Positions 20,209-31,393 of a DNA stretch of 64,000 nucleotides are shown in pieces. A program made the translations under genes and the position numbers. The notes below the pieces were generated by a model that ran no database searches, was not told the origin of the DNA, and saw only the letters and a list, made by a program, of their open reading frames with translations. The stretch comes from Lentinus brumalis (Eukaryota > Basidiomycota > Agaricomycetes > Polyporales > Polyporaceae): assembly GCA_001792895.1 (NCBI GenBank), contig MARA01000012.1, forward strand, positions 1,116,001 through 1,180,000, in the 5' to 3' direction. How positions within the stretch are numbered: the stretch's first letter is position 1; every line of letters begins with the position of its first letter.

Positions 20209-22304
20209 TCAAAAATCGTACCAATCCTCAGCGGAACCACCGCCTCCTCCAGGCGACAGAGGCCGCCACTCTTCCACGACCTCCTCGTCTGCACCGCAGG
20301 CTCTTCTGACGTCGTGGTCATACAGACTGGTCGACTGTGGACACACATCGTCCTCTTTCCCATCCTTCGTCGCTCCGACTTCCGTATAAGTGTAATAGCC
20401 CACGTCGTCCCCCAAGCCCTCCGCGTCGAGGTCCGCATCCGGGTCCAGCAACCGCGCCAAGGCGTCCATGTTGATCTTCGTCGTGCCACGGGCCTTGCCC
20501 TTGGCACCCTCCACGCTGGGACCTTGTGCCCCCTCTTCCTGTGAACTCCTCTTGCGCTTCTTCCCATGCGTGCTCGTCTCTGCGTGTGCCGCATCCAAGT
20601 CGTAAGGGCCGGCGGACCACCCCATGGCAACGCGCACGGCTTCCGCTTCCTCTGGGGAGCGCATGAACCCGTCCAGCTCGTCCGCAGTGAAGAGCTCGTC
20701 GTCGGCGATGTGCCGCTCGTCCGTGCCGCCTCGCTCGGTCGCAAGCAGCTGTAATCGGCTCGGAGCGTGCGTAAACATGTGCGGCAGGGAAGACGCGTCC
20801 GCAGTGAGCAAGTGTGTGAGCAGGTCGGGCGGCACTGCGCCACCCGTCGCCGTCGAGGGCGGGACGGCCGGCACGCTCGCCGACAGGGGGTTCAGCAGGA
20901 ACTGCGACGCGTCCACGACGGATCTCGGGTGAGAAGCCTTGGCTCTCTTCTGAGGAGGGGCGGACTCGTGACTTGCAGCTGACGGAGTACGAGATGGCCG
21001 GCTATGCTCAGTTTTGCCATCTTCGCTGCTGTCCCACTCGTCCCCGCTCCCGTCCTTCTCGTCCATGTCAGCGTCGAGCTGCACAACAGGCCGTCTGCCG
21101 CCATTCTCAAGCCGCTTCCGCCATATATCTTCCTGGAACTGCACGACGTCCTTCAGGCCGCGCGCGACGACGACGCGCTTGGCGACCTTGGAACGGCCCT
21201 CGCCTTCCCTCCCTTTGGCCTTCTTGCGCTGGTGCGCGTCAAGCCAAGGAACGTCCCGGATCCACTCCTCCACCAGGTCGTATACCTGCTTGTACCGCTG
21301 CATCACGACGCCTTTGCCTGCTCCGAGGCGGGCCCCGAGAGCTTGCGCAAAGACCGCGGCGTTGGGCAGGGACTTGGTGAGCTCCGCTTCCAATGCGAGC
21401 ATGAAGAGCGCACAAGCAGTGGGTGGGGTGGGAAGGTGGTTGAACATGTCCGTGCGCGCGATGAGGGCAGAGAGCGAGGACGCGGTCCGCGAAATGCTCG
21501 GGAGGTGCGAGATGAGCGGGGACAGCACCTTGGTGAGCTGCGTAGGAAGAGCTGTCCCTGTTCCTTGCAGCAACGAGACGAAGTGCGTCTGAAGGGTTGG
21601 GATGTGCACCCCCGGGTCCGCGACCGAGAGTCCCAGATGCAGCAGCTCCACTACCTTGGTGAACGCTCGCGAGACGGCAACGGGGGGTTCGTCGAGTAGG
21701 TACTGTGAGACACAGCCGCACGTCAACACATGCTCATGCACCCTGGAACAGCTGAGACAACTAGGTAACACGAGTTGGAGAAGGAAAAACTCACTGCAAT
21801 GTCACGGATAGAGTCGCTCTTGTGCGACTCGCGGAAGGATATCGCGAGCGCTGCCCCGGCGGTCAACTTCGCCTTGCGACCCCAGCGATACTGCCCGACC
21901 CGCATGGCCTGGTCGAAGATACCCTGTGCGCGCGCCGTAGCTCCGGGACTACCAAGACGTGTCGCAAGCGTACGTATGAAGTCGTGCATGGACAGCTGAA
22001 CGCGCACGTGAGTCCACACGACCTGGCCCGTGTATTGGAGTGGCACGCGTACCGTGTTCCTGCGGTCCCGGGCTTCCTTCCCCTGACCAGCGAGTACCCG
22101 TCCGTTCCTGCCACGCAGAGTGGTCCCACCAGATACGTTGCTCCATTGTGAACGGTCGTGACCAGAGGTGTCGGACTGCTCGAGGTGCATCGTGAGCACG
22201 CTCTGTGTAGGGTCCGCGAGTGTCCCGCATTGCAGGCAGATCGCAGACCCTATGTCCTGGTCCCATTCTGTGCTGGCGCCACATTCTTCACATCTCCCAC
22301 TCAT
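20209..22304 (-). CDS. TFIIB/BRF-like general transcription factor
   Basis: A likely RNA polymerase initiation factor of the TFIIB superfamily (TFIIB or BRF-type), acting in the nucleus. The start ATG at 22304 begins MSGRCEECGAS. The N-terminus has a zinc ribbon, CEEC-x15-CLQC. One intron lies at 21703-21794 (gtgag ... ctcacag), joining DSIRDIA to YLLDEPPVAVS. The first cyclin-like repeat spans roughly residues 90-190 (AQGIFDQAMRVGQYRWGRKA). A second alpha-helical block follows (LSPLISHLPSISRTAS), then a long acidic and basic tail. The tail contains a conserved-looking DELDGFMRSPEEAEAVRVAMGW segment, and the protein ends EDWYDF at 20209. It is divergent from SEN34, with only 122 bp between the start codons. 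It could be a basidiomycete paralogue rather than the canonical BRF1. Confidence 0.8.
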
Positions 22305-22426
22305 CCCACGAGGCTCTGAGAGACGAGCAGCAAGTGAGTAAGAATAGGGAGGATGACTGAAAGAGTAAGATGGTGGTGGACGACAAGCACGTTCCAAGGC
22401 GCTCAAACGCGCTTAGCAGGGGCTCT
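22305..22426. promoter_or_regulatory. Shared divergent promoter (TFIIB-like / SEN34)
   Basis: 122 bp separate the two divergent start codons, so the regulatory sequence must be shared. Both products serve the RNA synthesis or processing machinery. Confidence 0.5.
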
Positions 22427-23567
22427 ATGGGCGCTAACGGTAAGATGACCTCTGACTCCGACCGCGAACATAAAATCCGACTACGTGTCTCTAACCAGAA
22501 GGCTTACGTCTGGGATGTGGAAGGTACGTGTTGATTGTGTTGTGTAAGATGCCCCGGTGCTGAATACTAAGAGAAGGATAGATATCGCGACGCTACGCGC
22601 GAAACACCATGTCTGCGGCGTTTTGACCGGAACTCTGCCGCATCTCTCGCAGCAGAACGTATTCCTCGGAGTGCCGCTCGTGTTGCTACCAGAAGAGGTT
22701 GTGTTACTACTGGAGAAGCGTACGTCCAGGTTGTGGTTGTTGTTCAAGCATAGCCGCTTACCAGACTGTAGAACTCGCGGTGCTGATCGATGACCGGAAT
22801 GCACACCATCCCCCCTCCGCCGAAGCACTCGCGGAATGGAACATGGCACGAGAGGCGTCTGTCACCGCTCAAATAATTGCTGCAGAAGCGGAGAAGGCTT
22901 CTGAAAAAGCGACAAAACACTCCACTTCCGAGGAGGCGATCCGGAAACGCAAGGAGCGCGAGGCGAAGAAGGCTGCTGCTGCTCAGGCAAAGGCCCTGGC
23001 GGAGGGCTTGTCCCTTGATGACTCCTCATCAGCTCCTGTCCTCCCGGTTCCCGTTGTGGAGGACCGACCAGGAACTCCAAGCAAGAATGCCGCGCACGCG
23101 TTCACTGTGACGATTCCGGCGAGCTCCTCGGACCTCCAGTGGTACGCTCCCGATTCTGCTGCATACTCTACGCTGGATTCCGCGCGCGAAGCAAGCATCT
23201 GGACGTACCCCACAACTCCGTTTGAGTACGCGAAATGTCGAGTCTTCCAGGACTTGTGGGAGAAGGGCAACTACATGGGCGGCGGTATCAAGTTTGGTGG
23301 CGATTTTCTGGTGTACCCTGGTACGTCCCATTGCGTCCAAGCGCAGTCGTGCCGTCTGCTGACATCGATTCAGGTGATCCGATGCGGTATCACTCGCACT
23401 TCGTTGCGTCAGTCGTCGAGTCACCCCACGCGGCTTTGAGGCCGATGGAGCTCGTTGCACATGGACGGCTGGGAACCGCTACGAAGAAGTCCCACCTGTT
23501 CTGCGAGTGGGACGAGAAAACGCAGGCGGTGACGTATCTCTCTGTTGAATGGGCTGGGTTTGGCTAG
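22427..23567 (+). CDS. SEN34: tRNA-splicing endonuclease catalytic subunit SEN34
   Basis: Cleaves pre-tRNA at the 3' splice site within the SEN2/15/34/54 complex. The start is at 22427 (MGANGKMTSDSD); an alternative ATG is at 22445. Introns are at 22524-22581 (contains a tactaag branch site), 22720-22753 (only 34 nt) and one near 23320-23372. An N-terminal domain (IATLRAKHHVCGVLTGTLP) is followed by a long charged Ala/Lys/Glu linker. The C-terminal nuclease domain begins at FQDLWEKGNYMGGGIKFGGD. The catalytic triad is visible as Tyr in FLVYPGD, His in RYHSHF and Lys in TATKKSH. The stop is at 23567. Length and motif order fit fungal SEN34. Confidence 0.92.
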
Positions 23568-23839
23568 CTATCGTGCCGCCGTGTATGTACCTGTCGACGC
23601 CGCTGAACATCTACATATCAATATTCGCTACGTGTAACGATCCTTCGCAATATTGCTCATGATAGCTTCAGGGTAGTGTGCGGAGTACATACACGCCGCG
23701 TAACAAAGGACAGTAGACCGACTTGCGACGCATACGAGGGTATGTGCTGTTGACGAGACGATGTGGTCATCACAGTAAAGAGGTATACCAAAATCCAAGA
23801 CATCAGACCTCCCGATAAACCTCATACCTACCCAGCCGC

Positions 23840-25540
23840 TTAATCAAACTTCCTCCCTAACCTCCCTGTACTCCCAGATGTCCCGACACCACGGGTTCTT
23901 ACCCTCCCGGAGTCACTAAGCGCGCTCCTCACGCTCATGGTATCCATCTCTACCGCCTCACCCTCCTCGATGCTTTCTACGCTGTCGCTCGGGATCCTCT
24001 GGTGCCTTGTCCCAATCCCCACACCGCGAGCTCCGCCATAGTTAGCACTCGCACTGCCACCCGTGCCCACGCTGAGGATCCGTACGATCCAGTCGTTCAG
24101 CCAGATGACGGGAGCAAACACCGGGATGCGGATAGGTACGAGTGGCGAAGGGTAGCGGACTATATCGTCTCCACCGGTCGCACCTCTCACGGATGAAGTT
24201 GGGTTGAAGGGGTCAAGTGGGACGGGCCGAGCGTACATCGCCATGATGATGTACTGAGACTCAAGTCAGGATTGCGAAATCGCACTGACTGGCCAAAACT
24301 TACGGCAGGGAAAAAGAGGGCGAACAGAGCCACGTTGGCTAGACTGCTACCCCACATGCATAGCGCCGCGGAGGGCAGTCCTAGGATCGATATGAGCCCG
24401 TGCTGCGGTTATAGCGTAGTGTCGCTGACATACCAAATGCGAAGTAGTATGCCCAACGTTCCTCGAGATGCCGTACTCGCCGCGCTAGCGACAGTCCTCG
24501 AGCTATCCATATGAACCTGTGCGTGCTCACTGCTCAGCTGCAATCAATGATGCCATGTCTCGTACTCACTCGAAGCAGTAATAACTGAATATTTCTCCGT
24601 CAGCAGCATGCCTCTGCCTTGGTGAGGAGGCACACACTCACGCATCAACCCAGCACAAGAAGGCAAATCCGACAGGCGGTCCGACGTATGGTATGTATGC
24701 AAGCGCAAACGAGACCACCACGGACGTGAATACCATCACGACACGGTATGCAGACGTTGCGAGTGCATTGAGCATGCCATTATAGGTCGACGGTGGTTGC
24801 GCGGCCGCTCGAGTGCCGTGTTGGAGAGTGAAGGCGCGTTTGGCTATGAGCGTGCACCATGAGCTCTACGGTGATCACAAGTACATGAGCAAGTGAACGG
24901 GCCATCGAGATGAACAACGGGGAGGCAATACCTCCGCCTTTGTTCACAGTTCAGTGACATGATATAGATCATCTCATCGGACACACTTGTCCTCGAGGAT
25001 GTGGATTTCATGGAATGCATCATATTGCAGGGCTGGGCACGACCGGAAGTGGCTAGATACATGGAACACGATACTCACGTTGAGATAGAACGAGACTCCA
25101 ACGACAGGCAGAAGCCAAAGGACTTGGTAGAACCAACCGAGATTCCGATGGAACCACTTCTGCTGACTTTGTGCGAGTGGAAGGAGTAGCCAGTCAAAGA
25201 AGTAGATGGACACCAGTGATACAGTGTTCAGAATCAGGGACTTGAACACGTTCGCACGGACCTCCGAGTCACTAAACATGAGCGGAATCATGATAAATAC
25301 GATGCATCGAGCTTCTGCAGCACAGACAACGCACCTTGCAACAAGTCTAGCGACGGTGTCCCACCGAAAGGCATCAACCAAGCCGCGCGCCGCACACGAT
25401 AGCTGCAGCCAGGCGGTCTCTTGTAGAGATAGAAATGTCGGGTATGCAGACCGTGAAGAGGTATACTGAGGAGCCTGGATGAACTCCGAGGACGGCGTTG
25501 ACGCGTAATGCGGCCGTGGCTGCCTGCTCGGCCTGGACAT
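23840..25540 (-). CDS. EI24 / etoposide-induced 2.4-family membrane protein
   Basis: The start at 25540 gives MSRPSRQPRPHY. The first exons encode FLSLQETAWLQLSCAARGLVDAFRW, then, after an intron near 25290-25355, SEVRANVFKSLILNTVSLV and IYFFDWLLLPLAQSQQKWFHRNLGWFYQVLWLLPVVG, which holds two hydrophobic segments. Middle exons lie at about 24270-24980. The last exon (23840-24244) contains PVPLDPFNPTS, IRYPSPLVPIRIPVFAPVIW and a Ser/Gly-rich tail ending GRKFD. This multi-pass organisation matches the fungal EI24 family, whose animal member is an ER protein linked to autophagy and apoptosis; the role in this fungus is inferred only. The exact middle exon borders were not resolved. Confidence 0.8.
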
Positions 25541-25767
25541 GGTGGTGTGCGACGCGACGCGGGGGACGGAAACGTGCGCCACAAGCGGAGCGCCCGTGGG
25601 TCTTTGTCCCGTCCCACTATGGAAGGTCACGTTGTTCGTTGAAAGCTGATCCGAACCACTGTTACTCTGTTTTGGACCCTGGCCAACGATACATGTCGAC
25701 ACGCGTAAGATAAACTATACATATGTAAGTACCAGGACTGGCGACCCGCGAATTTGTCGGTTTGAGA

Positions 25768-27843
25768 TCAGGAGTCGTCGGGAGGATAGTCCACCTTATC
25801 GTATAACCTGAGCACCTCGTTCCAGCACCTCTTCCTCCTCCTGAACACTGAGAAGTAGGGCAGAATCCTCTTCAACCCTATTAAGCCATCAGCAAGACTC
25901 TCCGGATCCTCCGGTAACCCTAGCTCAACGAGGGCCACTGCAAAGACTCGATCGCGGATGTCTTCCCTCAAGGCCCGTAGATCCTTCAATTCAGACTCCG
26001 GAGTGAGCAGAAGTCTGCCTGAGGCCGTCGCACGACGAAGGGAAGCTATGGCGTCTTCCATCCACCGCAGAGACATCCACATGACTGCGGCGACGGCGAT
26101 CGGGGAGTAGGGGGAATAGAAAGAGCCGGCCAAAGAGGCGAAGAGGAAGAGGGGTATGCCAGCGATGACGCCAGATGATACCTTGATTTCTGCGATTTCG
26201 TCCCATGTATCCGTCACTGGGCCTTTGCACAGGTGCCGCCGTAAACTGCGCCTGGAGAGGATGATGGCAGGAAGCCATAGCAAAAGGCCAGGGAGGGACA
26301 GTAAGCCGAGCGTCGTGCCCCAGAGCAGACGGAGAATGAGACAGATGAGGTTGTTTGTACACTGGGGAGGGTCGCGCACAGAGTCGTCAGTGAGTCTCCG
26401 CGATGAGAGGTGGACTTGATATTCCTGTTGATGGTCAGACAGACTCACCGACCTAGCCAATACTCGGTACGTACATTCAGATCCCTCTGTAAGCCAAGCA
26501 GCACTTCACCGGTCACCATTCTTGCATGGCCACCTTCGAACACGTCGACAAAGCGCTTCACCAATCGCACATGAGTGCCGAGACTCAGCCTTGCTCCCAA
26601 GGGTGCGTATATGTTCGCTGCAAGCTTTGCAGCCCGCAGCACCTTCCACGAGGGCGCATCCAGGGTGCCAGAGCAGATAGAATGACGCATTCGCTCAGTC
26701 ACCGCATGAACGGCGTCCTCGCTGACGGGAGAAAGGAGTTCTGGATTCATCCACGGATGTCAGTCATCTGACGGGATCGCATGGAAGCCAAACATACCTT
26801 CGGAGTGAAGACCATGGGCGGGTGGAACGTAAGCAAGACGTCCGACCGAAAGTGTTCACGGTGTCTGCGGAGTAACTCAGACGTACTGACACTTTCTGGA
26901 ACATATGTGGACGGTGCATCACGCACGTATATGTGATGGAACAAGTCGCCACAGTCACCTCGAAATCCGCATTGTCGCGGTTTCGTGACAAAACGTCCGA
27001 GACGATACGCGCAACTGCACATCCGAGAAGGTCATGAGTATCGCTCACAGTCGCGTCAGCCGTAGCCGCGAACATACCTCCCGTCTTAAGCGGAGACATG
27101 GAAGGATGATATCTGCTCACTCCCTCTGGGTACATGAGAACCATGTCGCCAAGCTCGAGTATCTGTCGGTACCCACATCAGCGTACGTTGCGAATTAGAC
27201 GTCCCAACGGGATATACCTCTAGTATCTTCCCCATAGTCTCCATATTATCAATGGGTCCGTCCTTGAAATCTCGACGCCTCTTCACCGGCACCGCACCCG
27301 TGTTCTCCACAAGCCAGCTCCCGAAGTTACGCTTGCCCCAGAGAGTCGACTTGGCCACAGGGCGGATGAACTCTCGTCTCTACAAACACCATAGAGTACA
27401 ACGAGTTCGTGAGTATCGCGTGGAGTGTTGAGGTGTGCGGCCTCTGCGAACCTCGGCTGGTATCTGCGTGCAAACAAGTCTGGGGCACATCGACAGCGTC
27501 AGTCCTTCATCAGCACAGAACCGGCAGATCGGCTCACAGAGAGTCCACCAGGGAGTTACTGTGGTTTGGGCACAAGATGCTGAACCATTGGTTAGATCTG
27601 AGTATCGGCGAAATAACCTCAGACCATGTCAGCTGACCAGGGCACACCTCTGGAAGGTATATTCTCCACATTCTCGAGTATGATGTTGCCGTAGAACACC
27701 CGCAAAGAGAACTTGAACAGAAGCCTATTCGAATGTGAATATATGAGTGAGTAGTGGTAAATGGTCGCCGGGATCTGATTTTTCACATGTACGCACCGAA
27801 TTGCCCAATATGCCCATGGCGTCGGCGATCCTTTGAGGGTCAT
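25768..27843 (-). CDS. Glycerol-3-phosphate / DHAP O-acyltransferase (SCT1/GPT2-like)
   Basis: First step of glycerolipid synthesis at the ER: acyl-CoA transfer to glycerol-3-phosphate or DHAP. The start at 27843 gives MTLKGSPTPWAYWAIR; an intron (gtgcgt ... gaatag) then joins to LLFKFSLRVFYGNIILENVENIP. PlsC-type motifs are visible: CPNHSNSLVD (HxxxxD catalytic motif, near 27545-27575), ENTGAVPVKRR (motif II region, near 27285-27325) and LMYPEGVSRYH (motif III, near 27105-27145). The C-terminal exons carry a hydrophobic hairpin (LLSLPGLLLWLPAIIL and VIAGIPLFLFASLAG) and end YPPDDS at 25768. At least six exons. Domain order and two-helix membrane region fit SCT1/GPT2 rather than lysophosphatidic acid acyltransferases. 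Confidence 0.88.
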
Positions 27844-28516
27844 AGCACACCTTCTGATATGATTCGGACTGACAAGACTGACAACGTCTTCACATGCATA
27901 TATAGCCCGCGGCGCGCCCGCCACGATGAGCGGTTGCGCTGCGGGTCGTCGTAAGACCCATACCGCTACCCGCCCGGTGTAGGTCGAAACGGTGGAGTGA
28001 AACCGGTTGCCACCGGGGTATGTGGTACGAGGACCAATTCTCGATGGAGGTACAGAACATTGACTTGGAGAGGCAGAGCAGGATCTCCGAGGCTTACGCA
28101 ACGAAAGGCAATGCTGCGACGATCCTGCTGAAATTCATCTTCGGGTATGCAACGGGGGGCGCCGCCTGCCACTGGCGTTATAGACATTGACGCCGACGTT
28201 ACCGTTGTACGGAAATGTAGGTGGATATGGTGATGCTGAGAGGCAGCCCTGACGATCACACGTAGAAACTGAATCAAGTTCAATCAACGCACGGGTCCAC
28301 CATACACACACAATGATATAACACGCTCACCGGCAACCTATGGACACAACAGGGGGTAGGGTAGGTAAGTACGGATACGACGACGATGATGCTAGATGGT
28401 GGAGATAACGAGCAGAGTACGATCACAGCAGCAGACGTGAATGGGTTATCGACGCGCCATATGGAACAACACGAAAGGGCGAATATGAAAGGACGATCCG
28501 TCTAGAGCCACGTCCT
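27844..28516. other. Intergenic, 5' region of the acyltransferase gene
   Basis: Located between the BTB gene stop and the acyltransferase start, both on the minus strand. No conserved ORF recognised. Confidence 0.4.
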
Positions 28517-30128
28517 CTAGGGGTTGGTAACCTTCCAGAGCTGACGCCTGCGCAACTTGCGGGTGACGAGTACGCCGCTCGGGCCGCCGCCGAACGCGAG
28601 CACGACGGTCTCCTCCGCACCCTGACCGCGGGCGATGCCCTGCTTGCGAATCTCGATGGCATCTTTTGCAAATTTGAAGCGCGCATGAGTGGACGCTGTG
28701 CCATGTACAGATGAACACGTCAGCACATTGCGTAGCATACTGCTGTAGTCACTCACCAAATTGGAATGTTGGCGACTCAACCGCAGCTTTGAAGAGGTCG
28801 AAAGGCACGCGTGCAAAGACCTGGAGCAATGTTTCACGGCCCGCGTCGGCTTGCTGGCTTGCACCTTCAGACAGGGGCGTGGTGGGCGTCGCCTGGCCAC
28901 CGAAGTTGACTAGGTTCGGCAGCGTTACTACTAGGAAGCTGAAGACGTCATCGCGAAGGCGCTGCGCGTACGGCCCGAAAACCGCTGTACGCGTGTGATG
29001 ATGCTGCTCGACAACAGGGGTGGACGAGCCGTCGGATGACGGTGAGAGGGTTTCAATGAACTCCAACCAGACAGGGAGCGTGTCGAGGCTGATGGATTGT
29101 CGACAGATTTCGTATGCGTAGTTGCAGAGATCATCCATGCGGCCGAGAAGGCAAGCCGCAGCGAGGACACCTCGTGCATTTTCAGGGCGGATATTAGCAA
29201 GAGCATGAGCAGAATAGAGATATGCCAACGCTACAGAGACAGTCAGCCGAAGAACACCTCCGCCAAGCAAGATACGAACCATGATAGAATCCCTATGGAC
29301 ATATTGAGTACGGACAACTTTGTTCCGACGAAGAGGTTGCACGCACCTCATCGGTGACCTCGGGCTCATGGTCCAGATTAACATGAATTTGATGGGGATG
29401 ACTGGTTTGGGGGGTTGTGGACATGAGATGCGCGAGGTAAGGTGATCGAGATAGGATGAGAGCGTGTAGGCGGTATGCAGTTCCACGGACATGCTGCAGG
29501 AGCCGATCAGTCTGGTATGGGAAGAGCGCACCCATGCGATGCGTACCAATATTGTATCGGCGTAGTTCTGGAATGAGCCATTAGCCGAAGGTGACGTATA
29601 CGAAAGGAACGAAATCTCTTACGCCTGTTTGCCATCCGGATTGGAACAGATGGGTAATGATTTCTTCGTTGTGTATTTGGTACAGAGATGGGGCTCTAAC
29701 GACGGTATTAGTCCGAAGTTGTCACAGGAGAGATCCGCTCGCGAACACGAGATAGCCGCCAGCCATGTATGAAAGCATGCATGAGCGTGACACAACGGAA
29801 GACGCGACCTCGCAGCTGAAGACCTGCGATCATATGTAACGTTGCGCTACAACGCTTCACGTCGGCACGACCTACGAGCGTGAGCCACGCTAACGGGTCT
29901 CACGCGCCACCAACTATTTAGCGACACATTCAACCGCATACTCCTCTGTGTGCCATCCCGCGCGAGCCCGCAAACAGAGTATTGTTATATCTTCCGAAAG
30001 ATTACTCACTGGACGTAGCCATTTACATGACCGCTTGCGCTGGTTGACGGCCCGTTGTGACTCGTGGAAGAGTCTGCCGCGCTGGTAGTCGCCACGCCTT
30101 TGCTGGGTCCGCTGTGTCCGTTCATCAT
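28517..30128 (-). CDS. BTB/POZ domain protein
   Basis: Probable start at 30128 (MMNGHSGPSKG); an upstream in-frame extension without ATG exists to about 30278. A separate exon near 29640-29700 encodes SLYQIHNEEIITHLFQSGWQ. The BTB-like part follows (LLQHVRGTAYRLHALILSRS, PYLAHLM) near 29420-29535, then a BACK-like helical region (ALANIRPENARGVLAAACLL, LCNYAYEICRQSI). The C-terminus is a conserved-looking basic end: RFKFAKDAIEIRKQG, VLAFGGG, VTRKLRRRQLWKV, with the stop at 28517. Proteins of this class usually act as scaffolds or CUL3 adaptors; a specific role cannot be read from the sequence. The exon boundaries in the first third are approximate. Confidence 0.75.
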
Positions 30129-31393
30129 GTCAAGCAAGTCGAGATGGGTACGTTCAAGTGTGATGGGTGGCGACAGGAGCGTAGACACAGAGGAGAACTG
30201 AGCTGCAGCAGAGCTTGAGCGGAAGACGTTAGCGGAGACAAAAGCTTTGGCGCCCAGCACCACAAAGAGCGTTGTCACCCAACGTGACGGTCATGTGAGT
30301 GGTCACAGAATCGCGTCGCGCCTGCGCGGAGTCCTCGGACTCCGAGTCGTCGTCCATCCTAATTCTTCCCACTACACTAGGCAGCGAGAGATTCAAGTCG
30401 AAGCCACGTCGAGAAATTGCTACTCACTCTGAAGCTCTTTGGGGCTCCCTCGGCGCAGGCAATCAAGTTTGACAGTACTGTATCGTTACGCGTTCAAGGC
30501 TGCGCAATCACGGACTTCGTGGCATTCTGCCAGTGCACTCCGTAGCGGACCTGGTGGCAGAGGGTGGCAGAGGGTGCACACGCGGCGAGCCGCGACAGAG
30601 AGTGGCTCCGAATTGTTGTCGTGAAAGTGCCAGACAATGGACCGAGCAGGTGTGGTGACGACGCGTGAGTCCGAGTCCTTGCAGGCCTCCCCACGTCCAT
30701 CGCCCTCATCAACAGCCTTGGCCTCAGTGAGAGTCTCACACTTAAGGCTCAAGGATTGAGTGTAAGGTAAGGTCTGCACTTGTGGTAACCGGATGATACT
30801 GCTGAGCCCCTGATAGTAGCTTTGGGGAATTGCATCTTTCGTTCCGACAATTCGAATTGAAGGTCGGACCTACAAATGTGTGCGTACATAGGAGACAAGG
30901 TCGAGACAGATCCCTATGCTCAAGGTCTGGTGCGTCCTCGCTTGCGTCTCCCGTACGCCTCTTATTTGCGTCCAACACGTCATACTTAGGTTGAAGTTCG
31001 GAGTGCGCCTTGCCTGCGTAGCCCGATGGCATAACCTGTCAATACTAATGGGCCTTCCGACCGGTCGGCGTGGGCACTCCAGCCTCGACTATCGGCCGCG
31101 TAGGGTGCCTTCGCACTTCTCACTTCTACAATCTGAGGCCCGAGCGTGGCCAGAGGAACGAAGCACGGACGACCGGACCGACACGTGGACGTCGTGGGCA
31201 CGAAGCGTGAACAGCTCAATTGAAAGGGCCTCACACACGTCAACCACCCCGTCCGAGTCTGGAAAGCCGAGCAATATATAGAGGAACGCGCGCAGCGTAC
31301 CGCCAACGGAGCGCGCACTTCACCCGTCGGCTTCTCATGCCTGCCTGCGATGCACCCTCGGATCGGGGGTCGGATACATGGGCGACTCCGGCT
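30129..31393. other. Intergenic, no gene supported
   Basis: Upstream of the BTB gene and downstream of NTAQ1. ORFs on both strands are short and without recognisable motifs. Confidence 0.4.
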
